This document shows positions 8,157 through 16,927 of a stretch of 64,000 bases of DNA, piece after piece (the stretch's first letter is position 1; the number at the start of each line of letters is the position of its first letter). The stretch comes from Arthrobacter livingstonensis (GTDB taxonomy: Bacteria > Actinomycetota > Actinomycetes > Actinomycetales > Micrococcaceae). Where the stretch lies: contig NZ_QJVD01000018.1 in the NCBI RefSeq assembly GCF_003219815.1, positions 1 through 64,000 on the forward strand, given 5' to 3'. A program made the translations under genes and the position numbers. The notes under the pieces are model-generated. The model had not been told where the DNA came from, ran no database searches, and was given only the letters and a program-made list of their open reading frames with translations.

Positions 8157-8672
8157 GTGAGGGTTGGACCCACAAGCCGAGGGGTCCGGCTCGAGCTTGC
8201 GGGTGGAGGGAGCGACGGAGGATGAAGACCCCAAAGCCGGCTGCCGTGTCCAGGGATTGATGGTTCCCACCCGCCGTGTCCTAGGATGGGAAGAACGCCC
8301 TGACTCGCCGTACCTGCCCTGAAATGCAGCGGCGGAGTCTTCCGGGCCCGGAAACGATGGAGGTGAGGCGCATGGACGACGGACCTAGTCGATCTACCGC
8401 ACCGCGCGAGCCTCGCCAGCGCCATCGGGAAACAACCTCCCCTTAATCCCCAACACTTGCGGCAACCCGCGGAGTCCTTCCGCAATTCCTTCGTTGCCGC
8501 GCATTGGATGTGAAGTCCGGGCATTGCCCCGGACGAAAATGGGATTTCCCTTGTGGCAGTGTGCTCGTGCGGTGGCAATTTCGCAGCCCCACCACACATG
8601 CCCATTCTTTGCGCACGCCACGGTTCACGCCGTGGAACTCCTATGTGTGCTTTCACCGGAGGGAACCGGACC
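8157..8672 (+). promoter_or_regulatory. 516-bp gene-free leader of mgtE
   Basis: No convincing gene is seen between the response regulator and mgtE. The stretch holds M-box-like motifs at about 8355-8445, a hairpin with GTCCGGG/CCCGGAC arms at 8515-8535, and another with CCACGG/CCGTGG arms near 8619-8636, about 35 bp before the mgtE start. The mgtE ribosome site is the GGAGGG near 8658. A leader this long before a magnesium channel gene suggests control in the transcript. Confidence 0.55.
8355..8445 (+). ncRNA. Candidate M-box (ykoK-type) magnesium riboswitch
   Basis: Two segments resemble the conserved M-box core: GGAGGTGAGGCGC at 8359-8371 (M-box GGUGAGGC) and AGCGCCATCGGGAAACAAC at about 8418-8436 (M-box GACGCCAAUGGGUCAACAG). 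They are separated by a GC-rich stretch of about the expected size, and the next gene is mgtE, a known M-box target. The match was made by eye and the middle helices were not folded; a covariance-model search would decide it. Confidence 0.45.
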
Positions 8673-10031
8673 ATGATCAAATCCCCCACCCAGACGTTTG
8701 ACGCCAGCGCCGAACTTTTGGGCAAGGCCCTGGGTACCAACGACGTTGCAGGTGTTTCACGCGTGCTGGCGCCGCTGGACCTGACCGAAACACTCGAACA
8801 ACTGGAGCGCCTGAGCACCATTGACCGGGCGTTGGCCTACCGCACACTGCCCAAGGACCGGGCCATGGAGGTCTTTGAGCGCCTGGATGCAGCGCTCCAG
8901 GCCGATCTGGTGTCAGGGCTGCAGGAAGCCGACGTTGCAGAGGTTTTTGCGCAGCTGAGCCCCGATGACCGGGTGGCGTTGCTTGACGAGCTTCCGGCGT
9001 CCGTTGCCAACCGACTGATTTCCGGGCTGAACGAGAAGGACCGGGCGCTGACCAGCACCGTGTTGGGCTACCCCCAGCGTGCGGTGGGACGCTACATGAG
9101 CCCCGAGTTTGTCAACACCCATCCGCACCTCAGCGTCGGGGAGACCTTCGCCAGGGTGCGGAGGGAGCTGGACGACGCCGAAAGCGTCTACACCATTCCC
9201 GTCACGGATGCCGGCCGGCACCTTGTTGGCGTGGTGTCCCTTCGCGACGTGCTGAGGGCCGACGAATCCGAATTGATCGCGGACATCATGAAAACGCCGC
9301 TCAGCGTTCCGGCGGTCCAGGACGCGGAGGAGGCCGCACGCTACTGTGCCGATGCCAAGGTTTTGGTGCTGCCCATTGTTGATGCCGAAGACCGTTTGGT
9401 CGGGATCCTGACGGTTGACGATGCACTGCGAATTCTTGAGGATGCCGAGAGCGAGGACGCTGCACGCTCGGGTGGCACCGAACCGCTGCGCAGGCCCTAC
9501 CTGGCCACCCCGGTCGGCAGCCTCGTGCGTGCCAGGGTGGTATGGCTTCTGGTGCTGGCGGTTGGCGCAACGCTTACCGTGCAGGTCATAGGCGCCTTCG
9601 AGGCCACACTTGAACAGCAGGTGGTGCTGTCCCTTTTCATCCCCTTGCTTATTGGCACCGGTGGGAACACCGGCAACCAGGCGGCCACCACCATTACCCG
9701 TGCCTTGGCCCTCGGGGATGTGCGTCCGAACGATGTCTTCAAGGTGCTTGCCCGTGAAGTGCGTGTCGGTGCCTTCCTGGGGCTGCTGCTGGGGGCCCTG
9801 GGATTCACCATTGCGTCCCTGGCCTTCACAGTGCCCATTGGTTTGGTCATTGGGCTGACACTCCTGGGGGTTTGCACGATGGCGGCCAGCATTGGCGGAC
9901 TCATGCCGCTGCTGGGCAAGGCCGTGAGGGCGGATCCCGCGGTGTTCTCCAACCCGTTCATTTCCACGTTTGTGGACGCCACGGGGCTGGTTATCTATTT
10001 CCTGATCGCCACGAGCATTCTGGGGCTCTGA
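8673..10031 (+). CDS. mgtE: Magnesium channel/transporter MgtE
   Basis: Dimeric Mg2+ channel of 452 residues starting at ATG 8673. Order: MgtE N-terminal helical domain (about 30-135, RVLAPLDLTETLEQLERL), two CBS repeats (about 140-265, AVGRYMSPEFVNTH and MKTPLSVPAVQDAEEAA), a plug helix, and five transmembrane helices with the pore motif LLIGTGGNTGNQAATTITRA. CBS domains sense cytosolic Mg2+ and close the pore. The frame is open further upstream to 8553, but the first ATG after the GGAGGG site is used. Expression is probably controlled by the long leader. Confidence 0.95.
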   Translation: MIKSPTQTFDASAELLGKALGTNDVAGVSRVLAPLDLTETLEQLERLSTIDRALAYRTLPKDRAMEVFERLDAALQADLVSGLQEADVAEVFAQLSPDDRVALLDELPASVANRLISGLNEKDRALTSTVLGYPQRAVGRYMSPEFVNTHPHLSVGETFARVRRELDDAESVYTIPVTDAGRHLVGVVSLRDVLRADESELIADIMKTPLSVPAVQDAEEAARYCADAKVLVLPIVDAEDRLVGILTVDDALRILEDAESEDAARSGGTEPLRRPYLATPVGSLVRARVVWLLVLAVGATLTVQVIGAFEATLEQQVVLSLFIPLLIGTGGNTGNQAATTITRALALGDVRPNDVFKVLAREVRVGAFLGLLLGALGFTIASLAFTVPIGLVIGLTLLGVCTMAASIGGLMPLLGKAVRADPAVFSNPFISTFVDATGLVIYFLIATSILGL

Positions 10032-10064
10032 GGCCCGGCGCCGGCCCGGGCCGCATCACCTTAG

Positions 10065-11474
10065 CTAGGGCACGCCGGCGACGGTGCGCGGCATGGCGGC
10101 GGCCGCGGCGAGCCCCAGGATCCCGCAGGCCAGCACGGCCAGGAACACGCCGCGGGCCGAGGCAATGATGGTGGCCGGGTCCGCAGGGCCCAGGCCGGAG
10201 GACGCCACAATGGAGTTGGCCACGGCCCCGAAGATGGCCACGCCCACGGAGCTGCCGATGGCCCGGGCCAGCATGTTCGAACCGGTCACCACGCCGCGCT
10301 CGCCCCAGCCCACCGACGACTGAGCGGCCACGATGGCCGGCGTGGAGGACAGTCCGAGGCCGGCGCCAATGACCAGGCAGCAGGCCGCCACGGCCCACAC
10401 ATTTGGCCGCACGGAAGCAAGGAAAAGCACCAGGGCGCCGAGGACGATGACAGACATGCCAAGCACCGCCGTGTTGCGGAAGCCGAAACGCATGTAGACG
10501 CGGCCGGAGAAACTGGACGCGATGGGCCACCCAATCGACTGGGCCGCCACGGCCAGCCCCGCCAGAAGCGGCACCGTGCCGATCGACCCCTCCAGGAACG
10601 TCGGGACGTAGGAGCTCAGCCCGATCAGCACGGCGCCGACGCCCAGCGAGACGAGCGTCGTCGTCAGCAGCAGCCGGCGTGAGAGCACCCACAGCGGCAG
10701 CACGGGGTCGGCGGTGTGCCGCTCCACCAGCACGAAGGCGGCGATGCAGGCGGCACCAAGTGCGAAGCCGCCAACGCTCGGCGGCGAGACCCACGCCCAC
10801 GCCTGCCCGCCGTCCAGAACGGCCAGGATGAGCAGGGACAGGCCGCCGGCGAGCAGCACCGCGCCCGGGGAGTCGATGTGGACCCGGCGGCGTTCCACGT
10901 GCTCGTGATAGGAGCGCAGGAGCAGTGCCATGGCCACCAGGCAGACGGGGACGTTGATGAAGAAGATCCAGCGCCACGTCGCGAACTGGGAAAACAGGCC
11001 GCCGATGGCCGGTCCGAGCACGGCCGCCACCGCCCACACTCCCGACAGGTAGCCCTGCGCCTTGCCGCGTTCCTCGACCGTGTAGATGTCCCCGGCAATG
11101 GTCGAGGTGGCCGGCTGGATGGCGCCGGCACCGAGGCCCTGGACGAGGCGGCAGCCGATCAGCACGGGCATGCTCCAAGCCAGCCCGGCCAGAACCGATC
11201 CCACCAGGAAGATGCTGATCCCGGCCAGCATCACGGGCTTGCGGCCGATCGTGTCGGAGAGCTTCGCATAGACGGGGACCGTGACCGCCTGGGCGAGCAG
11301 GTAGACGGAAAACAGCCAGGGGAACAAGGAAAAGCCGCCCAGGCTGCCCACGATGGACGGTACGGCCGTGGCCAGGACGGTCGAGTCCAGCGCCACGAGC
11401 GCCATGCTGACCATGAGGGCGAGCAGGACCGGGCCGCGTTCGGAGCGCAGTCCCACCCCGGCCCCGGCGGACAT
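10065..11474 (-). CDS. EmrB/QacA-family (DHA2) MFS multidrug transporter
   Basis: A 469-residue proton-driven exporter with about 14 predicted transmembrane helices. Motif A-like KLSDTIGRKPVMLAG follows helix 2, DSTVLATAVPSI sits in helix 1, and the motif C-type GPAIGGLFSQFATWRWIFF lies before the central loop. The start ATG at 11474 shares its A with the stop of the hydrolase gene upstream (TGATG), so the two are translationally coupled. It converges on mgtE with a 33-bp gap. The drug specificity is unknown. Confidence 0.93.
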   Translation of the reverse strand: MSAGAGVGLRSERGPVLLALMVSMALVALDSTVLATAVPSIVGSLGGFSLFPWLFSVYLLAQAVTVPVYAKLSDTIGRKPVMLAGISIFLVGSVLAGLAWSMPVLIGCRLVQGLGAGAIQPATSTIAGDIYTVEERGKAQGYLSGVWAVAAVLGPAIGGLFSQFATWRWIFFINVPVCLVAMALLLRSYHEHVERRRVHIDSPGAVLLAGGLSLLILAVLDGGQAWAWVSPPSVGGFALGAACIAAFVLVERHTADPVLPLWVLSRRLLLTTTLVSLGVGAVLIGLSSYVPTFLEGSIGTVPLLAGLAVAAQSIGWPIASSFSGRVYMRFGFRNTAVLGMSVIVLGALVLFLASVRPNVWAVAACCLVIGAGLGLSSTPAIVAAQSSVGWGERGVVTGSNMLARAIGSSVGVAIFGAVANSIVASSGLGPADPATIIASARGVFLAVLACGILGLAAAAAMPRTVAGVP

Positions 11475-12331
11475 CAGCCCTCCGGCCGGCCCGCCACCGC
11501 AACCGCCGCGGCGACAGCGGCCGCCCCGCGCCTGCCCATCACGATCGTGTAGTGGTTGACGTCGGGCACCCCGGACACGACCAGCCCGGGCAACCGGGCG
11601 CGCCACTGTGCCAGGGCCTCGGGGGAGTACAGCGGATCGGCGTCCAGCAGCCCGCGCGGGGCGGTGAGAAGCGGTGTCCCCGCCGGCAGGGCCGCCAGGG
11701 CAGCGTCGACGGCGTCCGTGCCGAACAGATCGGCCGAATCCAGCGCCATGGCTTCGTAGCTGGCGCTGGAGTGCAGCCGGGGCGCCTCGCCCACGAGGTC
11801 GTAGTCCACATAGGCCTCGATGTCCGCGTTCCACGCGCCGGCCAGGGCGGGGTGCGCCTTCCACAACGCCCGGTAGGCGGTGCGGTCGGCGAACTCCATC
11901 GTCAGCCGTTCGGCCGCCGGGCCGAGCGTGTCGTTGACGCCGACCCCGGGCGGCAGCACCAGCGGCAGGCCGCCGTCGACCAATACGGTGGCAGCCGTCC
12001 GCCCCGGATGCCGCAGGCCGAACACGAGGGCCGCGAACGCGCCCATCGAGTGCCCGACGACGGTCGCGGACGGAACGCCCAGGTGGTCCAGCACGGCCGC
12101 CAGGTCGGCCGCATGCGCATCCATGCAGTAAGGCCCTCCGAGGTCGCGGCTCCCCCCGCGCCCGCGCAGGTCCGGGGCGATGACGTGGAACCCCGGCAAG
12201 GCCCGGGCGACGGCGGCCCAGGCGAGATGGTTGGCGGTGATGCCGTGGATGGCCAGCACGGCGGGGGAGCCGGGATCGCCCCACTCGCCGAAGGCCAGCG
12301 AACCGGGCACCCTGGAGAGCCAGTAGTTCAT
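11474..12331 (-). CDS. Alpha/beta hydrolase
   Basis: A 285-residue hydrolase starting at ATG 12331 with an AAGGTG ribosome site. Oxyanion motif HGITANH, nucleophile elbow VVGHSMGAFA (Ser), and a C-terminal His in PDVNHYTIV; the acid residue probably lies near LLDADPLYS. The fold and length fit esterase/lactonase-type cytosolic enzymes. Its stop overlaps the start of the MFS exporter by one base, so it may act on the compound that pump exports. A divergent second hydrolase starts 96 bp away. Confidence 0.9.
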   Translation of the reverse strand: MNYWLSRVPGSLAFGEWGDPGSPAVLAIHGITANHLAWAAVARALPGFHVIAPDLRGRGGSRDLGGPYCMDAHAADLAAVLDHLGVPSATVVGHSMGAFAALVFGLRHPGRTAATVLVDGGLPLVLPPGVGVNDTLGPAAERLTMEFADRTAYRALWKAHPALAGAWNADIEAYVDYDLVGEAPRLHSSASYEAMALDSADLFGTDAVDAALAALPAGTPLLTAPRGLLDADPLYSPEALAQWRARLPGLVVSGVPDVNHYTIVMGRRGAAAVAAAVAVAGRPEG

Positions 12332-12427
12332 GGTGCACCTTTCCCGCGTCGGTACCGCTTCCTTCAATGTGCCCTAAAGTGGGGCTCATCACAAGCAGTC
12401 GCCAGCAACGTGAACAGGGGTCCCCTC

Positions 12428-13477
12428 GTGCCACTCTTTGACGGCATCACCGCCATCACCGTCCAAACCGGCCGACTGGCCGCGAACGTACTCACCCGCA
12501 CGGGGCAGCGCACGGACGGCCCCGCCGTCGTGTTCATCCACGGCAACGTCTCCTCGTCCCTGTTCTGGCAGCCGGTCATGCTGGCCCTGCCCGAAGACAT
12601 CGCAGCCTACGCCGTGGACCTGCGCGGTTTCGGCGGCAGCGGGGCGGAGCCCGTCGACGCCACCCGGGGCGTGCGCGACTTCAGCGACGACGTCCACGCC
12701 GTGGTGCGTGAACTGGGACTCGGCCCGGTGCACCTGGTGGGCTGGAGCATGGGCGGTGGAGTTGCGCTGCAGTACGCCCTGGACCACCCCGCCGCCAGCA
12801 TCACCCTGCAGGCGCCTGTCTCGCCGTATGGCTTTGGCGGGACCCGGCTGGACGGCACCCGGCTTACCCAGGACGACGCCGGCACCGGGGGAGGCGGCGC
12901 CAATCCGGGCTTCGTGGCCGCGCTCGATGCGGGCGACACCAGCCGGGACAACGCCCTTGGGCCTTGGGCCGTGTACAAAAGCTCCTATGTTTCGTCCGGA
13001 TTCGCGTCCGAACACGAGGACACCTGGGTTGAATCGATGCTCACCACGGCGACGGGTGAGGACAACTACCCGGGGGACTCCATGCCATCGGTGAACTGGC
13101 CGGGCTTTGCCGCAGGCACGCGCGGGGTGCTGAACACCATGGCACCGGGCCATTTTGACGTCTCGGGCATTGCGGCGCTCGCCGTCAAGCCGCCCATCCT
13201 GTGGGTGCGCGGGGATGCGGACGCCATCGTCTCCGACGGTTCCGCCTTCGACCTGAACTTCCTGGGCCGGGCCGGCGTCATCCCTGGCTGGCCGGGCGAG
13301 GAGGTGGCGCCGGCCCAGCAGATGCTGGCACAGACACGGGCCGTGCTGGATCGCTATTCGGCGAACGGCGGCCGCTATGCCGAGGAGGTGTTTGCCGGAG
13401 CCGGCCACGCACCCTCACTTGAGCAGCCGGAACGGTTCGCCGGACTGCTCACCGGGCATGTCCGCGGCGCGGCCTGA
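12428..13477 (+). CDS. Alpha/beta hydrolase
   Basis: A 349-residue hydrolase read from GTG 12428, which sits about 8 bp after an AGGGG site; the frame is open much further upstream, but that part is antisense to the other hydrolase gene. Motifs: FIHGNVSSSLFW (oxyanion loop), LVGWSMGGGVALQYAL (Ser nucleophile), WVRGDADAIVSD (acid), FAGAGHAPSLEQPERF (His). The insert between nucleophile and acid is long, forming a cap domain. It ends 34 bp from the convergent TetR gene. Confidence 0.9.
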   Translation: MPLFDGITAITVQTGRLAANVLTRTGQRTDGPAVVFIHGNVSSSLFWQPVMLALPEDIAAYAVDLRGFGGSGAEPVDATRGVRDFSDDVHAVVRELGLGPVHLVGWSMGGGVALQYALDHPAASITLQAPVSPYGFGGTRLDGTRLTQDDAGTGGGGANPGFVAALDAGDTSRDNALGPWAVYKSSYVSSGFASEHEDTWVESMLTTATGEDNYPGDSMPSVNWPGFAAGTRGVLNTMAPGHFDVSGIAALAVKPPILWVRGDADAIVSDGSAFDLNFLGRAGVIPGWPGEEVAPAQQMLAQTRAVLDRYSANGGRYAEEVFAGAGHAPSLEQPERFAGLLTGHVRGAA

Positions 13478-13511
13478 CGGATCCATTGGTGCCAGCAGCG
13501 GCAGGCGGGGC

Positions 13512-14102
13512 TCAGGCGGCAGACGGGGACCCGGCGTCGAGTTTTCCGGAAAAGGTAAACAACAAGGCGGCCGACACCTCGGCGGCCGGCGTGCCCGGGC
13601 TGAACAGCAGCCATTCCAGCCCGCCCATCAGCACGGCCCCAAAAATGCCACCGGCCATCAGCAGGCGCGTGCTCTCCGAGGTGTCCCGAGGCACCAGCGG
13701 TGCGAGGGCCGCTTCGATTTCGGACAGTGCCTCGCGCCGGAGCGAAACCATGGTCTCCTGCCATGCCCTGTCGGTGCGGAAAATCTCCGCCGCCATCAGC
13801 TTGGCCAGCGCCCTGTTGTCCGCTATCAACGTCAGCATGCCTGCCACCATTGCCTCAATGCTGGCGAAGCCGGTGGCGGACAGCCGTGCCTCCCTGAGCG
13901 TCCTGGACAGTGAGCTGACGCCGGAGGTCAGCAACTCCCCAAATAGCCCATCCTTGGAGGCAAAGTTGTAGTAGACGCTGCCCTTGGCCACGCCGGCCCG
14001 CTCGGCCACCTCGTCCATGGTGGTTCCGGAAATCCCGTGCAGGGCACCCAGTTCCAGGGCGGCAGCCAGGATGGCCTGTTTTGTGGCTGAGATGCGTGGC
14101 AT
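13512..14102 (-). CDS. TetR-family transcriptional regulator
   Basis: A 196-residue repressor starting at ATG 14102. The N-terminal HTH is clear (AILAAALELGALHGI, TTMDEVAERAGVAKGSVYYN, FASKDGLF) and is followed by an all-helical ligand domain of usual length. It is a single gene, convergent with the hydrolase and divergent from dus. The target is not evident; the hydrolase/exporter genes on its 3' side are candidates. Confidence 0.92.
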   Translation of the reverse strand: MPRISATKQAILAAALELGALHGISGTTMDEVAERAGVAKGSVYYNFASKDGLFGELLTSGVSSLSRTLREARLSATGFASIEAMVAGMLTLIADNRALAKLMAAEIFRTDRAWQETMVSLRREALSEIEAALAPLVPRDTSESTRLLMAGGIFGAVLMGGLEWLLFSPGTPAAEVSAALLFTFSGKLDAGSPSAA

Positions 14103-14286
14103 GGGAATCCTTCGGTGCTGGGCGGAACGGAGCGGTCCGGTCCACAACCGCGAGTCTATTCCACCCGTCGAGGTCTCCCGAAGTCCGCTGGCAGCGGGGC
14201 GGCCCGGCGGCCTGCCGGAAACGTAGCTGGGGTGTGCCCTCCAGCCCCCGGGCGCTTAATTTGGACGCATTTGAGAGAATTGGAGG

Positions 14287-15468
14287 GTGACTGTTACAGA
14301 TATCCCCTCCAGCGACACCAAGTTGGACCTGCCTCCCCTGAAACTTGGCAACCTTACAGTGGAAACGCCGGTGGTGCTGGCCCCCATGGCGGGAATCACC
14401 AATACGGCGTTCCGGCGCCTGTGCCGCGAGCATGGCGGCGGCGTGTTCGTCTCCGAAATGGTGACCTCGCGGGCCCTGGTGGAGCGGACACCGGAGTCGA
14501 TGCGCCTGATCAGCCATGACGACGACGAGAAGATCCGCTCGGTGCAGTTGTACGGTGTCGACCCAGAAACCGTGGGCAGGGCCGTGCGCATGCTGGTCGA
14601 GGAAGACCACGCTGACCACATTGACCTGAACTTTGGCTGTCCCGTGGCCAAGGTGACCCGCCGCGGCGGGGGAGCGGCACTGCCGTGGAAGCTGGACCTC
14701 TTCACCGCCATCGTGCAGACCGCCGTCCGCGAGGCAGGCAAGGGGGATGTCCCGCTGACCATCAAGATGCGCAAGGGCATCGACGACGATCACCTGACCT
14801 ACCTCGAAGCGGGCAGGATTGCCCGGGACGCCGGCGTGGCCGCCGTGGCGCTGCACGGCCGCACCGCCAGCCAGTTTTACTCCGGCCAGGCCGACTGGGA
14901 CGCCATCGCCCGGCTCCGCGAGGCGCTCCCGGACATTCCCGTCCTGGGCAACGGCGACATCTGGAGCGCCGAGGACGCCATTGCCATGGTGCGCCAAACC
15001 GGCGTCGACGGCGTGGTGGTCGGCCGCGGCTGCCAGGGCCGTCCCTGGCTGTTCGGAGACCTCATGGCCGCCTTCGAGGGCAGCGACCTCCGGCACAAGC
15101 CCGGCCTCGCCGAGGTGGCCGCCGCCGTGTACCGGCACGCAGAGCTGCTCATTGACACCTTCGACGACGAAAACAAGGCCCTGCGCGACATCCGCAAGCA
15201 CATGGCCTGGTACTTCAAGGGCTACGTGGTGGGCGGGGAACTGCGCGCCCAGCTGTCGGCCGTCCCCACCCTCGAGGTCCTGCGCGGGCTGCTGGACCAG
15301 TTGGACATGGACTCCCCGTACCCCGGCGCCGACGCCGAGGGCCCCCGCGGCCGCGCCGGCACCCCCAAGCGCACAGCGCTGCCCGAAGGCTGGCTGAAGG
15401 AGCGCACCCTCAGCGGCCCGCAAAAGACGGACCTTGCCGGCGCCGAGCTGGACGTCTCCGGCGGCTAG
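14287..15468 (+). CDS. dusB: tRNA-dihydrouridine synthase (DusB-like)
   Basis: FMN enzyme that reduces uridine in tRNA D-loops with NADPH, 393 residues from GTG 14287 (GGAG just upstream). FMN barrel motifs: VVLAPMAGITNTAFR, catalytic Cys in LNFGCPVAKVTR, substrate His in ALHGRTASQFY, and phosphate-binding VLGNGDIWSAEDA plus VVGRGCQGRPWLF. The C-terminal helical tRNA-binding domain follows from about 300. It stands 130 bp before dgt with a strong inverted repeat between. Confidence 0.95.
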   Translation: MTVTDIPSSDTKLDLPPLKLGNLTVETPVVLAPMAGITNTAFRRLCREHGGGVFVSEMVTSRALVERTPESMRLISHDDDEKIRSVQLYGVDPETVGRAVRMLVEEDHADHIDLNFGCPVAKVTRRGGGAALPWKLDLFTAIVQTAVREAGKGDVPLTIKMRKGIDDDHLTYLEAGRIARDAGVAAVALHGRTASQFYSGQADWDAIARLREALPDIPVLGNGDIWSAEDAIAMVRQTGVDGVVVGRGCQGRPWLFGDLMAAFEGSDLRHKPGLAEVAAAVYRHAELLIDTFDDENKALRDIRKHMAWYFKGYVVGGELRAQLSAVPTLEVLRGLLDQLDMDSPYPGADAEGPRGRAGTPKRTALPEGWLKERTLSGPQKTDLAGAELDVSGG

Positions 15469-15484
15469 AAATGGCCCTGTCAGC

Positions 15485-15554
15485 AAAAATGATCCCGATC
15501 CCGCTTTCTGACACCGGGATCCCTGCGGCAGAAAGCGGGATCGGGATCATTTTT
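15485..15554. terminator. 26-bp perfect inverted repeat, probable terminator
   Basis: Arms 15485-15510 and 15529-15554 are perfectly complementary (ATGATCCCGATCCCGCTTTC in the left arm), with an 18-nt loop that contains GGGATCCC. The 5' arm begins with five A and the 3' arm ends with five T, so it can terminate dusB transcription and would also work in reverse. The arms are longer and more perfect than ordinary terminators, so it may also be a small mobile or repeated element. Confidence 0.85.
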
Positions 15555-15622
15555 CCGTTCGCGGCCGGCAGTCTGTGGACATCGTCCGCGGGAGTTTATG
15601 CGTTGGCCCTAAACTAAGGGAT

Positions 15623-16897
15623 ATGTCTACCCCCGCGCAGCCAGAGTATTCGACCAGCGATGTGGAGCGGTGGGTCCAGGAAGCCCATAAGAGCAGTTTT
15701 CGCACCGTCTTTGAGCGGGACCGGGCTCGTGTGCTGCATTCCTCGGCCCTGCGCCGGCTCGGTGCCAAGACGCAGGTGGTGGCCCCGGACACCGACGACT
15801 TTGTCCGCACCCGGCTCACGCACAGCCTTGAGGTTGCGCAGATCGGCCGCGAGCTGGGCCGCACGCTGGGCTGCGATCCCGACGTCGTCGACACAGCCTG
15901 CCTGGCCCACGACCTCGGCCACCCGCCCTTTGGCCACAACGGCGAGTCGGTCCTCAACGACCTCTCCCACGACATCGGCGGCTTCGAGGGCAACGCCCAG
16001 ACACTGCGCCTGTTGACCCGGCTGGAGTCCAAGGTCATGACGGCCGACGGTGGTTCGGCCGGCCTGAACCTGACCCGCGCCTCCCTGGACGCCTCCTCCA
16101 AATACCCGTGGTTGGCCGCCGACGCCCCTCTGGTGGGCGGCCGCCGGACCAGCAAGTTTGGGGCCTATGCCGACGACCTGCCCGTATTTGTTTGGCTGCG
16201 CCGTGACGCGCCGGCCGGCAAAACGTGCATTGAGGCCCAGGTAATGGACCTGGCCGACGACATCTCCTATTCCGTCCACGACGTGGAGGACGCCATTGTC
16301 GCCGGCCACGTGCAGCTGAAGTGGCTGGCCAACCAGGACCAGCGCAACCGCGTCCTGGGCTACACGCAGCAGTGGTACCTGCCGACGGTGGACACGGCCG
16401 AAATCGACGCGGCCCTGCAGCGCCTGGAAGCGGCGGACGTGTGGGTCCGCCACGCGGACGGCAGCCGGGCCTCGATGGCGGCGTTGAAGGACATGACCAG
16501 CCAGCTGATCGGGCGTTTCTGCCAAAGCGCAGTCGGCGCCACCCAGGCCATCTATGGGACCGGACGGCTGACGCGCTACGCGGCGGACGTCGTCGTGCCT
16601 CGGGAAACCAGCGTCGAAATTGCCGTCATGAAGGGCCTGGCCACCACGTTCGTCATGACCACGGACCACCGCCAGCCCATCTACCAGCGGCAGCAGGACG
16701 TGCTCAGCGAGCTGGTGGCCGTCCTGAACGCGACGGGGGACGCGCACCTGGAGACCATGTTTGCGGCGGACTGGCGTGAAGCGGACGACGACGATGCCCG
16801 GCTTCGCGTTGTCGTCGACCAGATCGCCTCCCTCACCGATGTGTCGGCCCTGGCGCTGCACGAGCGGCTCGTGGGGATGGAACGCACGCTGCTCTAG
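15623..16897 (+). CDS. dgt: Deoxyguanosinetriphosphate triphosphohydrolase-like HD protein
   Basis: A 424-residue HD-domain dNTPase that splits dNTP to deoxynucleoside and triphosphate. ATG 15623 fits the family start (MSTPAQPEYS), though the frame extends to 15575. Motifs: RVLHSSALRRLGAKTQV, the metal-binding His in TRLTHSLEVAQIGREL, HD in CLAHDLGHPPFGHNGE, and the distal Asp in MDLADDISYSVHD. In many actinobacteria dgt lies near dnaG, as here (2.7 kb away), separated by the second ABC exporter. Confidence 0.94.
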   Translation: MSTPAQPEYSTSDVERWVQEAHKSSFRTVFERDRARVLHSSALRRLGAKTQVVAPDTDDFVRTRLTHSLEVAQIGRELGRTLGCDPDVVDTACLAHDLGHPPFGHNGESVLNDLSHDIGGFEGNAQTLRLLTRLESKVMTADGGSAGLNLTRASLDASSKYPWLAADAPLVGGRRTSKFGAYADDLPVFVWLRRDAPAGKTCIEAQVMDLADDISYSVHDVEDAIVAGHVQLKWLANQDQRNRVLGYTQQWYLPTVDTAEIDAALQRLEAADVWVRHADGSRASMAALKDMTSQLIGRFCQSAVGATQAIYGTGRLTRYAADVVVPRETSVEIAVMKGLATTFVMTTDHRQPIYQRQQDVLSELVAVLNATGDAHLETMFAADWREADDDDARLRVVVDQIASLTDVSALALHERLVGMERTLL

Positions 16898-16927
16898 CCG
16901 CAGCGGCGCGGGCCGGCCACGCCGCCG

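Noticed and set aside
13855-15486. A 543-codon minus-strand frame opposite dusB and TetR
   Set aside because: It overlaps two well-supported genes and its translation is low-complexity.
15614-16861. A 415-codon minus-strand frame opposite dgt
   Set aside because: Shadow of a conserved gene; no ribosome site or domain.
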